Below, one piece after another: positions 46,201 to 57,467 of a stretch of DNA of 64,000 nt. Numbering within the stretch: position 1 is the first letter of the stretch; every line of letters starts with the position of its first letter. The notes beneath the pieces were generated by a model, which ran no database searches, was not told the origin of the DNA, and saw only the letters and a list, made by a program, of their open reading frames with translations. The position numbers were made by a program, and so were the translations under genes. Origin of the DNA: Tetrapyrgos nigripes (Eukaryota > Basidiomycota > Agaricomycetes > Agaricales > Campanellaceae); contig JAACJM010000024.1 of assembly GCA_013368315.1 (NCBI GenBank), forward strand, positions 186,001 through 250,000, given 5' to 3'.

Positions 46201-47111
46201 TCCAACAGAAGCCATCAACGCCCGCACCTGATGCTCCCCGTCTTCCTACTCGTGAGTCATTTCTAAGCTCTTTGTTTCCATGTCATGCTGAACAGTCGCT
46301 GTTTTTTGTTTTTTCAATTTTATTTTCAGCATCCATGACTGTCCCACCTGCCCCTGCCTCAAAGGGCAAAACTCCCCAATACTCCGTCGCTTTGCCAACC
46401 CCAACCCCGAACCACCAGCCTTATGGAGCATATACGGCGAGCCAATACCCCTACCTCTCTTATGCTTATCCTTATGGTCATTGGAACCAGGTTTCTGCAT
46501 CTGGGTATCCAGCGACGTCGTCATCGTCAACAACGACGATTTATTACCCCAATGCTGCTATTAACGCGACCGCCGTCGCTGGTCCTGGGCCCACGACCAG
46601 TGCGCACTTTGCTGATGCTGGTACTGGCGCTGCTGCTGGTTATGAACAATATACCAATACAACCCCGATGCCGAATCAAGCCCCTTCGGGGTCGACTTTG
46701 TCGGGCCAACCGGTGAATTGGCAGCATTATCGTCCGTCGAGTGATTATTATGCTTATAATCAGACTCAGACTCAGACCGAGGATGCGAATGCCCAGGTTC
46801 TCGCTCAACCGGTACCGGCGTACGCAACGGCACAGGCACCACCTGCGTCTTCTACACCGGTCTCAATGATGATGGATGTTACAGCACCAGCACCTGTGGC
46901 AGCTCCTCAACCCTCTTCAGCTGCATCCCAGTCGCCATCGCCGTCCCCGAATCCTCCTATAGCTCTGACAGCTGAAACCCTTCGAGATCTTAGCTCATTG
47001 TCCAGTCTTCAACCGACCCAAATCGCCGAGTTGCTTAATCAGCATCCAAACTTGAGGGCTGCGGTTATGTCTGTGTTGGCCACTCAAGCTCAGACCCAGG
47101 TTGAACCCTGA
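43243..47111 (+). CDS. JmjN-JmjC-PHD histone demethylase (KDM4/JHDM3-like)
   Basis: Fe(II)/2-oxoglutarate-dependent histone lysine demethylase, expected to act on H3K9/H3K36 methylation in the nucleus. The ATG is at 43243 ([15 protein letters not shown]). Jmj[21 protein letters not shown]. An insert of about 150 residues follows. Jmj[21 protein letters not shown] with the iron ligands His and Glu of [20 protein letters not shown], and the second ligand His in [21 protein letters not shown] disordered Lys/Ser region precedes an extended PHD ([67 protein letters not shown]). A Tudor-like segment ([35 protein letters not shown]) and a Pro/Gln/Ser-rich tail end at TGA 47109-47111. About ten exons, all GT-AG. 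Confidence 0.92.
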
Positions 47112-47749
47112 ACAAACTGGGCGGAGGGTGCTGTTGCAAGAAATTGTATATTATTCCGTCAGTCTGCCATGCTCATCATACCGTGTACATACATTGGATG
47201 GATGGTCAAGCTCCAACGGATATTGTTGATGGTTTATTGTTAGTGAAGTATGTCTTTTGTGTAACCTTTTCTTGATTGTGTCGATAATTGTCTCATCTTT
47301 ATACTTATACGTACTTGTTATACTCCTGTGTGCTGTTCATAACCTACCTACTTACCCCTACGATGAATGAATGGACTGTTCATAATCACGATTGATGCGG
47401 AATTTTTTCTACGCGTGAAAACTTCCCGACCGACGCGCCTCGTTCTTTCGTACACTCACCATGGTCATTACTCGGTATACAGCCAGCCCAAACTGCACAT
47501 TTCTAGCAGATCTACTTCCCGTTACGCAGTGAATTTGATGAGTATCTTCAATCGGTTGGGCCCATCGTGAGACCAGTGCCACTTCACGTCTCGACGTTAC
47601 TTTCTTCTCAGTCCATGCTCTTTCACGTCAACTTGCAACTCCAGCTGCACCCATTTTGATTGTATTTTGATCATATTCGTGTCTGTAGACCAGCCAAGGT
47701 GCGTAATTATGCCTCTGTGGTAGCCTCGACTAGCCTTCAAAGTAGCACT
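47112..47749. other. Intergenic, no gene recognised
   Basis: Demethylase 3' region and the presumed promoter of the MYND-related gene. Confidence 0.4.
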
Positions 47750-49627
47750 ATGAATCGTTCTCAACGGAGAGCTCTCGTTCGTAGAGGCCATCAATCCGAC
47801 ATTACGACCACAGAAGAGGTCTATGATTTTCTTCGAAAACCTGTACCGTCTTTCATCAACGCCCCACATCCATCTCAAGAAATGCTGCTCGCTCTGCGCG
47901 CCTTCACCGCCCTTCTCACCTACGAGATCATGCGGCAGGGCACTAGAAGTCGAAGACACGAAATCATGACGAATTACAGGAGTAACTGGTTCTCAATATG
48001 ATCATGGTTGTCTCAACTTGTCTCAACTACTTCGCCACTGCGTTCTGGAGAGTGATGTCGTCACGGTGCATGGAATAGAATTTCGAGACCGTCTTCTCAG
48101 CCTTTTTTCCAAATCACAAGAGCCCGTGATGCAACCCTGCTTTCACGCAATGTTGAAAGCATTTTCCAAGCACCAGACTTCGTCAACCTTCTCTTCTCAT
48201 ATATCCGTACCGTGATACGGAAAAGTCCTCCCTCCCCCTCTTTCCGATACATTTTCAGAATCATAGAGCACCTGGCTTGGCCTGAGATTGTTCCCGAAGT
48301 AGTGGACATGTTCCTCACCAAGGACACCCTAGCCTCCTTATGTTCCTCATTCAAAACTCTATCCGCCCCGGGCAGAATCGCGACAATCACCAAGCCAGAG
48401 CAGGCTGAACAGTCCTTTGAATGTCTGAAGTACATACTTCAAACAGTGCTCTATGCCTTCTTACATCATGGTTTTCCTGCTGACGTTTTTGCTTGGTCGC
48501 CAATTGATTCGCTACCTGCTCAATGCATCTCGCCTTGTCCTCTTTGAAGCGGAGCCGTCGTCTGCGACAGGTGTATCATCCACCCTCGCTCAGCTTTCTG
48601 TCAATCTCCTCGAACTCCTCGTCCCTTCTTTATGTTACTGTCGGGTTCTGAACCCGGTCCTGCGGTCGCTCAAGAAGCTTGACCAGCAGTCCCTGGATGC
48701 CTTTCTCAGAGAGAATATTGCCTCCAACCTCCATCCCACTCACCGCAGACTCGTTGAACTTTGGGAGATACTCGCCTCCCGTGCTCACGAGATGAAAGGT
48801 CTTAGGGAGGAATTTGAATCTAGAGGGAAATTTTGTGCTAGTCCTGAGGTAAGTAATGTCATTGGATCGTTTAACGAAACCTCAACTGAATATTTTTGCC
48901 GTACCTCCTCAGTGTCCCAATATGGGGAAAGAAATCTCCTTCAAACTTAAGCACAGAGTGTTCGAGATGCCAGATGACGATCTACTGTTCAAAGTTTTGT
49001 CAGAAACGTGACTGGCATGTCTATAACCATCGCACAACATGCGACAGTAACCGGCGTACAGGTAATTGTACTCGTCCCATAGTGCCTTTTGCGTTTTGTA
49101 GGACTGATGACAACATTACAGGTATTCTCAAACCTTCAACTACCGCGGTAGACTTGCGATTCATGGAAAGACACACACTCAGAAAAGCTATTGAACGTCA
49201 TAGAACGATCATTCCGTTCTTGAAAAAACAGGAAAGGCACGGAACTGACACGGGCATTGGCAAAACCGAGCTGCGTGGACCTCCCGGTAGACCCATCCTT
49301 ATCATGGACTTCCGCAAAATCAACTCAGACAGCATTGTCACCACTGTCAATGACTACCCGCAGGAAGTGGAGCGGTTAGAAGTTTCTCAGTTCGCCTTAC
49401 CGGAAGGGTTGATTCGGAAGGATGATGATCGCGTCGGTACAACTGTGGTGCATAGAATCTTTCATGCTAGTCCACCTAAGGGGAATGAGTCGATTGTTGT
49501 GGAATGTTTCTTCGATGATCCAGCGGAAACTCTGGCGTTACTGAACCTCATAGCTGTGTACAATGTATTTAAGAACTGTATTCTGGCCGCCAGGAAAAAT
49601 ACTGCAACTGAGGCCGAACTGAAGTAG
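47750..49627 (+). pseudogene. MYND zinc-finger gene with several frame breaks
   Basis: Starts MNRSQRRALVRRGHQSD at 47750 and has a C-terminal MYND finger: FCASPECPN, ECSRCQMTIYCSKFC and QKRDWHVYNHRTTC, followed by about 190 residues ending at TAG. Between them the conserved protein is spread over alternating frames: SQLLRHCVLESDVVTVHGIE, then SRNVESIFQAPDFVNLLFSY, then LNASRLVLFEAEPSSATGVS. At the poly-T run near 48,105 one extra T would join the frames. Near 48,500 and near 48,950 (between KEISFKL and STECSRC) one-base changes are also needed, and none coincides with splice sites. One ordinary intron (donor GTAAGT after SPE) is present. It is most simply a recent pseudogene; sequencing errors in homopolymers are the alternative. 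Confidence 0.6.
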
Positions 49628-49742
49628 TATCGCCATTATCAGTATCTTGACGGTCAAATGTTTTGCTTCACACTCATTGGCAAGTGATTGAAAAGTTTCA
49701 TTTGATTGGCCATGGGGGATCACTCTACCAAATCAAAGACTG

Positions 49743-49931
49743 CTAGTCCACTATCCTCCTCGATGAGCTAAGGAGGATCGAGGTGTTGCCTCTAGGCTGC
49801 AAGTCCGCCAGGAAAATTGCATGGACAATGACCGTCTTCGGAATCCATAAGCTCCAATCTGGATCCTGCACCCTCTGCGTGTCGGATGAATGATTCCTGC
49901 GAGCCTGAGCTCTCCTTTGACGACGGTTCAT
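49743..49931 (-). pseudogene. Inverted fragment of a related MYND-type gene start
   Basis: Opens MNRRQRRAQARRNHSSD, closely similar to the start of the MYND gene on the other strand (MNRSQRRALVRRGHQSD), then diverges and stops after 62 codons. Probably the 5' remnant of an inverted duplicate. Confidence 0.4.
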
Positions 49932-50205
49932 GATAGGTTACAGTAGCTGATTTTGCAGTTAGATCATTCGTTCTGTGGTGTGCTCCAACAAACTCATGGA
50001 ATTACTGTAGTCCTTGACATTTTTTTTACTTAAAGTTGCTGTACAGAAGCTCCGTGAAAAGACTACTGCTCAAGTCCCAGCCACTTTCCTAATTTTGCGA
50101 AAAACCACTGTATCCCCCTCTCTACTGCGTGAACGGACGAGACATCAAAAGTTTCGGCCCTCGCCGCTCGCCGCCATACCCCCCCCCAGAAATTAAAGAA
50201 AAGTC

Positions 50206-51821
50206 CTACTGCGGTCCGCCAAGGGAAAAACCACTGGCAGCTATCTCCGCCACAAATATTTTCGTTTCTGCAAGAATAGCGAGTCGTCCTGGTCCTGCAA
50301 AGACCATATTAGCGGAGGTGGTTCCGAGGAAGAACTTGCCCAAGAGAACGCCATCGGGATTGAAAACCTGTAGTAGTAAAGTCAAACAGAAGATCCTCAA
50401 ACGGCTGTAAATCCACAAGGAATTTCTAAACGTACTTGTGTGCCATCGGCCGTACCGGTATAGACGTTTCCTTGAGTGTCAATTTGGATGCCATCCGGAA
50501 TTCCAGCGTCAACGAACGCTAGAATCCGCCGGTTCTTGAAAACATGCGAGACAGGATCCACATCGAAGACATAGCTGAGAACAATTGAGCAACAACCCTT
50601 CACGAATGAGATACGTAGTCTACTCACATGGTCGCTGGCTCTGTTTGGTTATTTCCAAAAACACCATTGACAACTCCCGTGTCCGAGCTATCATTGACGT
50701 CGTAAATATGAATTGGAAGTGAAGAAAAGGAAAGAAAAAAACTCACACGTAGGCAGTTTTTCCATCAGAGCTGAACGCGATCCCATTGCACTTGTCAAAA
50801 CCATCTGCAACAACCTTAACAGCTCTTGTATCAGGGTCAAAGCGATATACTTGATTGGGCATCAAGGGCGCTGGGCGGAATTCGTTCAAAAACCCGTAAC
50901 TATAGATATCAGGATGATGATGATTGCTTAAAGACAAGAATACTAACATGGTGTCTGTGAAGAAGATTTTCCCATTCGTTGGATGGACTTTGATATCATT
51001 CAGAGAATTGAATTGACGGCCATAATAGTTGTCCAGCAGAACGGTGACATTATTGGGAGGCAGTGGGTTGACCAGAGCAATAGAGGGAGGAAGAGGACCA
51101 CGACCAGAATTGATCAGGAGCAGGGAGTTATTATAAGGACCGGTTCCTCCATTGGTCATCTTGACAGAAGGAGAATGAGAATGAGATAGATTCACAGAAG
51201 TGAATGAAAACACGCACCTGAATCGTATCTGGTAGATCCAGCTGGAGAAAAAAGGTTACCAAAGCGCTGTTTCGGACAATCGACTGCTACTCACTTCCGT
51301 AACGGGAACGTTGATGTTAGACTCATTTGCAGCGAAAGCCGCATCGACATCTTTCATGCTAATTTTACCGTAAAGATTGTTGTGATTCAAGTCGCTCATT
51401 CCAAGGGCTCCGCCATCATTGGAAGCGAAGAATAATTCATCAGTGGCTTCGTTATATATAGGCGCCTCATGAGCAAATGCGAAAGTGTCATTGACGGCGA
51501 CTTGACGAATCGTGGCATTGGGACCTAGTATCTGCAAAAAAGCTTCATCGAAAACTTGAAAAAAGGGTGGAGTAGTTGCAGTTGGGTTAAAAAATGTGTT
51601 ATTATCGAGAGCATCTTCACGGAACGTGGCATTGGGTCCCATTACCGCAAAGCTGCGAGGGTCAATGAACTGGAAGGCACCGTCAATACTTTAATCAGCT
51701 TAATGATGTCAGATATACTTACCACTGCTTGTGGAGGCAGCTGAACAGGTGCATGGTTGGCGTAGGCTAAAGCGGCGCAGGCAATTGCAGCGGCCCCGGC
51801 AATGGTCTTCAGGTTGGACAT
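50206..51821 (-). CDS. SMP-30/gluconolactonase-type beta-propeller hydrolase
   Basis: Six-bladed beta-propeller protein of the SMP-30/gluconolactonase/LRE family, which hydrolyses lactones with a divalent metal. The ATG at 51819-51821 encodes a signal-like start (MSNLKTIAGAAAIACAALAY). An in-frame ATG 52 nt further upstream (MSADGAIP) is possible. After an intron comes FIDPRSFAVMGPNATF. Blade motifs: HEAPIYNEATDELFFASNDG, LINSGRGPLPPSIALVNP, NSLNDIKVHPTNGKIFFTDT, VYRFDPDTRAV, DKCNGIAFSSDGKTAYV, FVDAGIPDGIQIDTQGNVYT and VFNPDGVLLGKFFLGTTSAN. The Glu of HEAP, Asn of NSLND and Asp of PDGI are the usual metal and catalytic positions. At least seven exons. Stop TAG at 50206-50208. A secreted or membrane-anchored location is inferred from the N-terminus. 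Confidence 0.85.
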
Positions 51822-52736
51822 GGCAGCGAGAGAAGAGGAGCTTGACGTGGGTATAGCACCATCAGCAGACATTTCGCTACCACGAATTCCCGGGCCCGTG
51901 ATGCAGCACTGACGAAAAATTGTATAACGAAGTTTAGAAGTGAGGTCATCATCGTGGTCGAGTGACAAGCTTGAAGAAAGGTAGGAGTCCAATCAAATAC
52001 CGCCCTTCACTGGGCCGTCGGAGACATCATCCAAACCTTTTTGTACGACGGTTGTCATGCAGGTGATCCGAACCAAGAATCGCCGAAGGTGCCCTAACTA
52101 TGAAACCCAAGAAGCTTAAGCAGCTGCAAGGTTCAGTGAGGTGGCCTACACTGGTAAACGAGCTCCCGATAGTGACATGGAGATACCTTCGTCCTGCGAG
52201 CATACCATCTAGTACTTGTATCGTGATTCGTAGGGAATATTGAACGAGCTTGCCACTCCTCTAGGTCAGAATGCGAGACATGGCAATAGTTTCTGGGAGA
52301 CAAAGACGTGTTGTCAAGGATCGTACTCGTACAACATCATGGAAGCGTGCCGCAAGTTGCTGCGTAGGTCTTCAAAAAGTGAGTGTCACTGTCAAACCAT
52401 ACCGCGTCGAAAGCAGGTCAACGCATCACGTGGGCAATAACTACTCTCGCTGACGCCGACGGCGAATCGTCTCTTCAAGTCCCCTGCTTTACTCTACTCA
52501 ACAGTAGACTGTCGAGATTTCACACCAAATGCATGTTTTACATCTTCATGATTTTCAGAGGAGTGCATGGAGGGCATAGATACATGCGCAATAAGAGGTG
52601 ATGGATGGAGAGACATAAAACACTGAAACTACAAAATTTGAATGAGACGCGAGATCGCCCATCCTTCTGTACCCTCCATCTCCACCACCACCACAGCCTC
52701 AACAACCCATACGTCGTAGCCAGCGATAGAATGCCA
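51822..52736. other. Intergenic, no gene recognised
   Basis: Between the tail ends of two minus-strand genes; short open frames only. Confidence 0.4.
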
Positions 52737-53376
52737 TTAGATAGTCGTCTCGTAAGGCACAGGAGTGATGGTTGTAGGGAGGTTGTCTTTTAAGGAAACG
52801 GTGCGGGATTCACGGGGCAGAGCAGGTAGACGACGGAGGTTGACGCGTTCTAAAAAGAGATGTCAGATACGAGAAAATAATGTATACACAGGAATACACA
52901 CCTCCGGTCTCCTTTGCCTTGACGTGCGCTTCATGGTTGGATTTTACCCTGTCCAAAAACTCCTGACGACATCCCGAGTGCCTGATGTGCTCAACTCGCA
53001 GGTTCACTCGCTTCTCCATGTATCGGTTACCAACGACCTTGTAGACGATAACTCCAACGGATGAGGAAGTGACGTTGTAAACGATACCAGTCCGTCTAAC
53101 ACAACTTTAGTCTCATATCCGATAGCAGAAAGTCGAATTACGCACCCATGGTAGAATTTATGGGGCATGCCCTTTTGCTGAGCGGCGTTGGCCTTGATAT
53201 CTACAATATCACCGACATGGTAGTTGAGGAGGTAGGTGGACAACTTGATAGGTCCATGCTCTGTTTGAAAGAGTCAAATCAAAAAGTCCCTCCCACAAAT
53301 CCCAAGTCTTCGTACCCTTGAACCCTCTCTTGAACATGTGGCGCGTACGCGCGCGGTAACCGAATGAGTGAGGCAT
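52737..53376 (-). CDS. rpl21: 60S ribosomal protein eL21
   Basis: Cytosolic large-subunit ribosomal protein eL21. The ATG at 53374-53376 opens [20 protein letters not shown], the conserved start. Later exons: [76 protein letters not shown] and [20 protein letters not shown]. The final exon ends [16 protein letters not shown]...PYETTI with TAA at 52737-52739. Four exons, about 160 residues, normal length. Divergent from uS4 with 236 bp between starts. A 94 bp stretch of its first exon and upstream region recurs at 55,793-55,886. Confidence 0.95.
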
Positions 53377-53612
53377 CTTGAAGGACTAGAAATACAGTTT
53401 TTGAGAATGATCAACGTTGAAGTAAAAGGACAGCGTACGGGCTAGGAGTTTTGACGACTTGACGGATTTTTGGCGATTATGGATTTCCGCTTTCCTTTGG
53501 ACTGTGGGAACGAAAACTATACAGTAGCTCAAGCCACAGACATTGCCGCCTCGGCAAAGGTCTATCCACCGAAATCTCGCGTCCTTTCAACCTTTGACCT
53601 TCCTCAAGAAAA
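53377..53612. promoter_or_regulatory. Divergent promoter eL21 / uS4
   Basis: The 236 bp between the two ribosomal start codons must carry both promoters. The eL21-proximal 62 bp of this region are duplicated upstream of the unrelated gene at 55.2-55.8 kb. Confidence 0.6.
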
Positions 53613-54456
53613 ATGCCCAGGTAATGTCCTCCAGCTCTCCAAATCGAAAAAGCTAATGTTCGTCGTCTAGGGCCCCTCGGAACCACTCCAAGACGTAAGC
53701 TCTCTGTTCTCCTCAAGATCCACTTTTCATGTGGAGGGTGCATTTGCGCTGTTGCTAATTGCAAGCCTTGCCCCAAATCACTTTATTGTGATTCTACAGC
53801 TACAAGGTCCCTCGTCGACCTTTCGAATCTGCTCGTCTCGATACCGAGCTCAAGGTTTGCTTTACTTGCTCTTTCTTTTCCCTATTCTCAAATTTTTATT
53901 TCAACAGCTCGCAGGCGAGTACGGTCTCCGCAACAAGCGTGAAATCTGGCGTATCACTCTCATCCTTTCCAAAATCCGACGTGCTGCCCGTGAGCTGCTC
54001 AAACTCGATGACAAGGACCCCAAGCGTCTTTTCGAGGGTAACGCCCTTATTCGTCGTCTCGTCCGAATCGGTGTGCTTGACGAGTCTCGTATGCGTCTCG
54101 ATTACGTGTTGGCTTTGAAGATTGAGGATTTCTTGGAGAGGAGGCTTCAAACCCAAGTTTTCAAGTCGGGTCTGGCTAAATCTATCCACCATGCTCGCGT
54201 CCTCATTAGGCAGCGACACATTCGGTGCGTAACCTTTCAACCACATTTTTCACGATGCACTAAAGGCTGTTGTTTTAGTGTTGGCAAACAAATCGTCAAC
54301 GTCCCCTCTTTCGTAGTCCGTCTCGACTCGCAAAAACACATCGACTTTGCTCTCACTTCACCATATGGAGGAGGTCGCCCAGGTCGTGTCAAGCGCAAGC
54401 GTGCTGCTGCTGCTGCCAAGAAGGAGGAAGGTGGAGGCGACGAGGACGAAGAGTAA
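53613..54456 (+). CDS. rps9: 40S ribosomal protein uS4 (S9)
   Basis: Cytosolic small-subunit ribosomal protein uS4. The ATG at 53613 starts a minimal exon of 8 nt (MPR, split codon). After an intron with donor GTAATG comes APRNHSKT, then [18 protein letters not shown]. The S4 domain: [71 protein letters not shown], and in the last exon [20 protein letters not shown]. The tail is [18 protein letters not shown] plus an acidic end, with TAA at 54454-54456. About 195 residues, five exons. A 40 bp piece of the last exon (54,290-54,329) recurs at 56,001-56,040. Confidence 0.95.
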
Positions 54457-54620
54457 ATGTAAAACGCTCATCCGTACCCTTTGGCTTTCTTTCCTTATGT
54501 TGTATCATGCTCCCCGATGCTGTTATGTTATGGTACATGCAAAATCTACGCAAACACTGGACGTGTGGGAAGTTGATCATCTCGTTGCATTGAGGTGCTG
54601 GGTCCTACACCGTGATGGGA

Positions 54621-55785
54621 GTAGGTGGCGGCCTGTGACGACCGACGCGTTGATTGGCCTTACATATCATAATAGTGGGCATAATCAACTTCAACAAGTA
54701 GGCCGCTGATTGAAGGTTCACATCACTGGGTTTGGGTAGTCAGACTCAAAGGGGGTCTGGAGCACCGTTGTGTTGATTAACACCACTCATCACAATTCTG
54801 TGTGACTGTCAAAAACAGGACCTTCATTCAAAGCAGCAAAACAACTATATGTACATACAAACACAACACGAGAGGAACTGGGATACGAGAAAGAGATGGA
54901 AAAGATGGCTGAAAACATGCGACACAGCCGCGGTTAATCAAACAGAACTTTAGGACCTCCGAACTGAAATTCTGCTGCTGCCTGGAAGAATCTCAGTCAA
55001 CTGGCATAGAAAGGAGGCGACATGAGTGTACGTACGCTGTGCTGTTCACTCCCGCACAAATTTCAATAGTCACTACAGCCATCTGCCCCATCTTTTGAAT
55101 GTTCAAATGTCAGCGCTTTGATTCAAGAAGGTAAGGTACAGGTCATACTCTTTTCGTTGGACTGACTGGTTTACCTGGCCCTGGCCCTGGCCCTAGCCCT
55201 AGCTGGAAAACAAAGTCAGTTACAGTCATTGAAAAGGGTTGGCACATACCGGCTTCGCCAGCACCATCAGAGTCTGCCTGGTCTACTAAGTAGTTGGTTT
55301 ATCAGAAGCTAACATTCACGAGTGCTATGACTGAACAGAACTCGTACCCTGGGCCGCATCTCGAGATCGCCCTTGCGACCGGGAAAAATTTTGCGCCAGG
55401 TGAAGATCTCTCGCGTTGATATTTACAATGTCAGTGCAATCCATAGCGCATTTGACCTTGAGGTGATCGGAGTGATCGAACACAGGACCATCGCTAGTGA
55501 CGTGCACATTTCGCGGTATAACTGTGCAGAAGTTTTCTTGAGTTCAAGCTGTCGATAGACACGATAGGAAAGCTGACCTGAAGAAGACTGGTTAACATGC
55601 AACGATGAGACAACGGGTGGTACAGAAAGCAGTTTACCTCTGGAAGCAGTGGTTGTCTCTTCACCTACACGAATATACAAACGTCTCTTGTCCGAGCCGA
55701 CTTCCAAACAGCGGGACCTGATGTACTGAGCATTATTCGTGCTTTCAGCTGACCGGCGCGAGAACCGTCTCCTGAGCGGCCTGCC
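54621..55785. repeat. Segmental duplication, copy A
   Basis: Homologous to 58,104-59,345: the start GTAGGTGGCGGCCTGT, the AGGCCGCTGATTGAAGGTTC block, the AACAGGACCTTCA block and the whole gene body recur in the same order and orientation, with numerous substitutions and small indels. Confidence 0.8.
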
Positions 55786-55824
55786 AAGGCGCCTACGCGG
55801 GCGGTAACCGGATGAGTGAGGCAT
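55171..55824 (-). CDS. Copy A: chimeric gene with eL21 start
   Basis: Paralog of the gene at 58,613-59,412, of unknown function. The ATG at 55822-55824 and about twelve codons (MPHSSGYRPRRR) plus some 60 bp upstream are copied from eL21 ([12 protein letters not shown]). From about residue 20 the protein follows copy B: ESTNNAQYIRSRCLEVGSDK then LYIRVGEETTTAS, matching PSNAVYSNDSRLLELEDSDE and IRVAEETTTAS. Later exons match too (NFCTVIPRNVHVTSDGPVFD; VDQADSDGAGEA). The last exon differs: GGGCCA hexanucleotide expansion at 55,174-55,206 gives an Arg-Ala repeat and a TAA at 55171-55173, removing the C-terminus seen in B. Whether it is expressed is unknown; frames can be joined with GT-AG introns. 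Confidence 0.5.
55174..55206 (-). repeat. GGGCCA/GGGCTA hexanucleotide tract
   Basis: Five tandem units in the last exon of copy A, absent from copy B; encodes Arg-Ala repeats before the stop. Confidence 0.7.
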
Positions 55825-55886
55825 CTTGAAGGACTAGAAATAGACTTTTTGAGAATGGCTAACGTTGATGTAAAAAGACAGCGTAC
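55793..55886 (-). promoter_or_regulatory. Captured eL21 5' region
   Basis: 94 bp aligned without large gaps to 53,345-53,438, including the start codon, the block GGCATCTTGAAGGACTAGAA and the block GACAGCGTAC. Homology stops sharply on both sides. Confidence 0.75.
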
Positions 55887-56000
55887 TAGAACTTTAGAAG
55901 GCGCGAACCACTCTTTCTTGATGAAAGATTGTGAAGGGGCGACGGAGCTTAGTGGTTCAAACCTTATCGATCTCGGAAATTTCCGAACAGTTATCTCAAT

Positions 56001-56040
56001 AAATCGTCAACGTCCCCTCCTTCGTAGTCCGTCTCGATTC
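56001..56040 (+). pseudogene. Fragment of uS4 last exon
   Basis: 38 of 40 bases identical to 54,290-54,329 (both contain AAATCGTCAACGTCCCCT and CGTAGTCCGTCTCGA). Not in any usable frame. Confidence 0.75.
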
Positions 56041-56324
56041 CAGGGTTACAGTAAGTAGTACTCAGTGATATTTTTGCTTTACTCAAAAAACCCGACAGCA
56101 TAACGATAGGGAGAGACAGCAAGTTGTAAAACAGCGAAGGCTTTAAAGTGCAAGTACAGTACTAAGAAAACACGAAAGAAAAGAGGTTTAGAAGGAAGTC
56201 GGCCTGGAGTACCATTGAGCAATGACCATGGGCTAAAGGGGATCATGAGAGCAGTATTTCAGTCAGCGCCATTCAGACGAGATTAAAGCGTATGGTTGGC
56301 ACTCACTTTGGAATATGTCTGACT

Positions 56325-57467
56325 CAGGGTCCCAGCTCGATATCTACAGCTCCGTCACTCTGACCCAACACGTATATGTCAGATTCAACGAGACGATTTC
56401 CTTCACCGTCAGTGAAAATGTTGATCCCTCTCTGACCTAAAAAAGATCTAAATGAGGACACAAAGCACTTGTACAAGATATTCAAGTTTACACGCACCAC
56501 TAGTAATCACGGTCGCATCTTGAGGAGAAAGTTGTGGTGCAGAGCTAGAGCTAGAGCCAGCAGTAGACGACGACGGGAGTTGTTCTGCAACAGGTAGTAG
56601 TCAGTTCATTGGTGGATCTAGAACACCTCGTCTACTTACGCCGAAAAGCTTGAGTGAGTGAGGTCGCGAATGTGTTTATCCTCGTTAGAAACGACTGAAC
56701 TCATGATTTCACCAAAAGAGGAACCTCACTTTCTTGGCTCGTAGGTCCTATGATGCGTATACGCCCGGTGTCATGACCTATTTGGGTGATCTTACCCCCA
56801 TAGTATAAGCTGTTGGTGCTGCCTTCGAGAACACGCGCTGAATTCCACGCAAGGCTGACCTCGGCCGAAGATGATAATTGCTGACTTTTGTCTTCAGCAG
56901 ATAAGGGACTTGCAGGACGAGTGTGGCCTATGCAGGAAAAATGAGTAAAACTTGTTTACAAGTTCATATCTGTTCAGCAGACCTTGGTTGCATCCAGGAT
57001 AGTGACCAGCCATGTTAGGTAGTGGGCCGTGGAATTCTTGAATATAAGAGTCTCCCTGAACAGTTGTGATATTGCAACCCATCAACATGCCATCTTTAGC
57101 GTTCTTTAAGATAGTCATCTCTGAGCAATGGCTCCCTGCAGATTTGCCTGGAAACGATGTAGATAAGGCAAAGAAGACAAGTGAGACGCGATAGTCGTTA
57201 CTTTGAGCCACGTCTTGAGGTAGGGCACCCAATCGCGATGCTGCAAGACTATCTCGAAACTTGATAGCATCTGTATATCAAGAGGATATGAACTCACAAA
57301 AATAGGGCAAGACAGGTACCAAGTATACCATCGATTAACTCTGCGGACAGGGGTTGTCCTCGAAATATTCTCGTGAGATCTTGACTACCAGTGACGGTAA
57401 TCCTAGTGTTATAAGTGAGGAGACGGGCGCTTTCTTCACCGATACCTATATGCGTCTGTTCGGGCAT
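56325..57467 (-). CDS. Unrecognised multi-exon gene with NAxxxxxxGCNIxxVxGD motif
   Basis: A chain of exons reads well: RGQPLSAELIDGIL joined across a GTACCT intron to DAIKFRDSLAASRLGALPQD, then SAGSHCSEMTILKNAKDGML, MGCNITTVQGDSYIQEFHGP, GHTRPASPLSAEDKSQQLSS, YYGGKITQIGHDTGRIRIIG, then a Ser-rich linker, and finally INIFTDGEGNRLVESDIYVL with a stop near 56,326. The segment LKNAKDGMLMGCNITTVQGD resembles the FxNAxxFxIxGGxFxxVxGD motif that opens many mushroom NACHT-type and hypothetical proteins. A TATAAAAG box lies near 57,545 and an ATG at 57465-57467 (MPEQTHI), but joining that first exon to RGQPLS needs a one-base shift. The 5' end is therefore unresolved and the gene may be damaged. Confidence 0.45.
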
